58,119 bases of DNA from Acidobacteriota bacterium (lineage in GTDB: Bacteria > Actinomycetota > Acidimicrobiia > Acidimicrobiales > Ilumatobacteraceae). This document shows, in pieces, positions 55,801 to 58,119 of the stretch (the stretch's first letter is position 1; each line of letters starts with the position of its first letter). Made by a program: the position numbers and the translations under genes. The notes beneath the pieces are model-generated. The model was not told where the DNA came from, searched no databases, and worked only from the letters and a program-made list of their open reading frames with translations. The stretch lies in contig JAGWXX010000004.1 in the NCBI GenBank assembly GCA_018969685.1, positions 1-58,119 on the forward strand, given 5' to 3'.

Positions 55801-58119
55801 TCAGCCCTGGCTTCCTGGTGCGGCTTCCTTCGCCGGGTCCACGATGAAGCCCCGCAGGGTCTGCTCGATCTGCACGACCATCGAATCGCGGACGATCTTG
55901 CAGAGGTACCGGTACTCCTCGGGTACCACCGGGCAGAACTCGTCGATCGCGGCCGCGTCGAGCGCGATCGTCGCCACGCTCCCGAGCGCTCGCGTGATGC
56001 ACTCCCGGGCGTAGATGCCGGGCCGGCCACCGGTGCAGATCTCCATGGCGCGCTCGGGGGTGATGTGGGGTGACCAGATGACGTCGCGGCCGATCGACTG
56101 GTAGCAGGGCAGAGGGTTGGGGAGGTTCTTGTCGCACCAGTCGCGCGCCTCGATCTCGCGCTCGGGGAGACCGCCCATCGCGGACGTGCCGTACTCGATG
56201 CAACCGGTGTGGAAGATCGGGTCGAGGCCCACGCACTGACCCAGCAGGGTGTCGGGGTGCCCGACGGGCAGGTTCATCGCGTCGAGAGCCTTTCGTTGGG
56301 TGTTCCACTCCATCGCGACGCCGGTGACGCAGAGACGGAAGATCACCTCGGGGGTGCTCTCCTTCGACGGGTCGTCGTCGTTGGAGAACTCCTCGGGCTT
56401 GTAGAAGACGCGGCAGAAGTCCATGCCTCGTTCCAGGTCGTTGTTCACCCGCCGCGCCGCGGCATGACCGAGACCGTGGATGCATTGGCGGTAGCCGTGG
56501 TTGGTGGTGTCGCCGGTGCCCTCGCAGAGGTTCGGCATCTCCCGGCGGAGCGTCTCGTCGCTGAAGTCGGCGCTGGCCCCTTCGATGACCCCGTGGAGGT
56601 AGCCGTAGTCGCAGGGGTCGGATCCGGCCGCGAAGGCTTTCGGGATGTCCTGGTAGATCTTGAAGCCCATGCGTCCCAGCTTGTGACCGATCGAGTGACA
56701 GTTGGTCTGCATCCAGGAGTCGCCCTCCTGCCAGCGGCGGCTCACCTCGCGGAGCGCGACACCCATGCCGTTGCTCTTGACGATGCCTTCGAAGTAGCGG
56801 TTCACACAGAGCAGCTGGTCGGTGGCCGAGGATGGGTCCATGCATTCGTCGAAGGTCTTCGGCGTGGCGAGCAGGTCGGATCCGGGTTCGGCGCTGAGCG
56901 TGCCGACGGTCGCTTCTTTGACCGGGGAGAGTCCGGCGAGCGACGATCCGAGGAGCACGACGACGGCGATGAGCCAGCCTTCGAGCGCGAAGCTGCGCCG
57001 GAGGCGGGGGGCGCCCGCGTGCCCGGTCGCGTCGGGTTCTGCAGCCGTCGCCGGCGGCAGCGCCGGTGTCTCCGCGGCGCCGTCGTCCAGGTCGTCGGCG
57101 TTCAGGTCGTCGGCGAGAAGGTTGCGCAGCCGGGGAAGTACGCCGCGTGCCGCGTGGTAGATCGCGATCGGTGCGATCCCGAGGAGGACGAGGCCCCATT
57201 TCGCGACGAGGATCTGGCCGTATCGGTACTCGAGGAACGCCAGGAGGTCGGTGATGTTGGCGGCGTGCGTGCGCACGACGGTGAGTGCCACGCCGCTCAG
57301 CATGATGGCTCCGACGGCGATCACCGCGGGCACGGTGAACGACGTCATGAACGCACGGTTCGCGCCCCGGCGCCCGGCGAGGAGGAACGTCGCGAGCGCC
57401 CCGGCCCAGAACGCCGCCCCAAGCAGGTGGACGACGGTGAGCGGTACGAGCAGCCCGGGGAGCAGAGCGGTGCCCATGTGTCCGGTGAGGGTCTCACCGA
57501 CGGCGAACAGCACGAGTCCTGCGGTCGTCGCGACGGTTCCGCGCACCGCGAACAGGGTGGCGACGGAGACGATGACGAGGAGCCAGCCGAGCACCGTCGG
57601 CATCGTGGTGGCGACGCGTCCGAATCCGTAGAGCAGGCCGGAGCCGGCCCCTGCACGTGTCGAGACGACGAGGAGACGCAGCACGGTCATCGCGGCGAGC
57701 CCGAGGGCGAGCCGTCGGTGGAGGCGTCCGGGGTCCGCGCCGAGAAGATCCCGTCGGGCGAGCCAGACGGCGCCGAGCCATCCGGCGAGGATGCCGTAGA
57801 GGGAGAGTCTGGTGAGCGTGTCGCCGAGGGTTCCGAGGAGCCCGGTTCTCGGGGTCAGGTCGCTGATGGGTCCGCCGTCGGGCTGCCCGACCGAGAAGTA
57901 CGACTGCCCGGCGGCGACGTGTCCGTCGGAGCCCACCGATCGCCAGACGAGGACGTAGGTCCCGTAGTCGAGCGCCGGCGGGGTGAGGGTGACGGTGCGG
58001 CCGTCGAAGCGGGGACCGTCGCCGGTGAAGGGGACGGGCGTGCCGTCGCGGTGGGAGAGGGAGATTTCCACCGCGTCGGGGTCGGGGTCGTTGGAGAACC
58101 GTATGGTGAGCGTGGCCGG
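55801..58119 (-). CDS. CopC-CopD fusion with C-terminal Cys/His-rich domain (N-terminus outside window)
   Basis: Frame open to the window edge (ATLTIRFSNDPDPDAVEISLSHRDG...WRSVGSDGHVAAGQSYFSV), CopD-like VVHLLGAAFWAGALATFLL, then NCHSIGHKLGRM...CDYGYLHGVIEG...CIHGLGHAAARR. Confidence 0.82.
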   Translation of the reverse strand, partial: PATLTIRFSNDPDPDAVEISLSHRDGTPVPFTGDGPRFDGRTVTLTPPALDYGTYVLVWRSVGSDGHVAAGQSYFSVGQPDGGPISDLTPRTGLLGTLGDTLTRLSLYGILAGWLGAVWLARRDLLGADPGRLHRRLALGLAAMTVLRLLVVSTRAGAGSGLLYGFGRVATTMPTVLGWLLVIVSVATLFAVRGTVATTAGLVLFAVGETLTGHMGTALLPGLLVPLTVVHLLGAAFWAGALATFLLAGRRGANRAFMTSFTVPAVIAVGAIMLSGVALTVVRTHAANITDLLAFLEYRYGQILVAKWGLVLLGIAPIAIYHAARGVLPRLRNLLADDLNADDLDDGAAETPALPPATAAEPDATGHAGAPRLRRSFALEGWLIAVVVLLGSSLAGLSPVKEATVGTLSAEPGSDLLATPKTFDECMDPSSATDQLLCVNRYFEGIVKSNGMGVALREVSRRWQEGDSWMQTNCHSIGHKLGRMGFKIYQDIPKAFAAGSDPCDYGYLHGVIEGASADFSDETLRREMPNLCEGTGDTTNHGYRQCIHGLGHAAARRVNNDLERGMDFCRVFYKPEEFSNDDDPSKESTPEVIFRLCVTGVAMEWNTQRKALDAMNLPVGHPDTLLGQCVGLDPIFHTGCIEYGTSAMGGLPEREIEARDWCDKNLPNPLPCYQSIGRDVIWSPHITPERAMEICTGGRPGIYARECITRALGSVATIALDAAAIDEFCPVVPEEYRYLCKIVRDSMVVQIEQTLRGFIVDPAKEAAPGSQG

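Noticed and set aside
53809-56073. 754-aa plus-strand ORF opposite CopC-CopD
   Set aside because: Antisense shadow ORF; charged low-complexity translation.

Overview
High-GC actinobacterial-type chromosomal window, probably Acidimicrobiia-like: it carries WhiB, an SsgA-like protein, a Bpa-like proteasome activator and many apparently leaderless genes. It is densely coded on both strands. Confident landmarks are uvrC, uvrB, sbcD/sbcC, a whiB-like gene, a SsgA-family gene, a type IV prepilin, a clpS-like gene, a divergent secY, a MoxR/DUF58/VWA/FtsH-like operon, a second MoxR plus HExxH-VWA pair, a tyrosine integrase/excisionase next to a truncated tRNA-Arg 3' end, and CopC/CopD-type membrane proteins. 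Most interesting observations: (1) a Cys/His-rich extracytoplasmic domain (CHxxxHxxG[RK]...C.[YF].[YF].HG[IV]..G...C..G[IL]GHAA) present in three proteins here, two of them fused to CopC/CopD-like regions; (2) a divergently transcribed orphan SecY and a SecE-like protein with an extra SecG-like helix pair, a candidate accessory translocon; (3) a run of 4-bp-overlapping genes linking MoxR-DUF58-VWA to an FtsH-like protease and a split, degenerate histidine-kinase module; (4) a recurrent promoter architecture (TTGCCC/TTGCGN-N16-NACNGT, often exactly 7 nt before the start codon). All calls come from reading the sequence and the supplied translations; no database search was run. Many start codons were moved from the supplied ORF track using SD sites, 4-bp overlaps or the promoter pattern.
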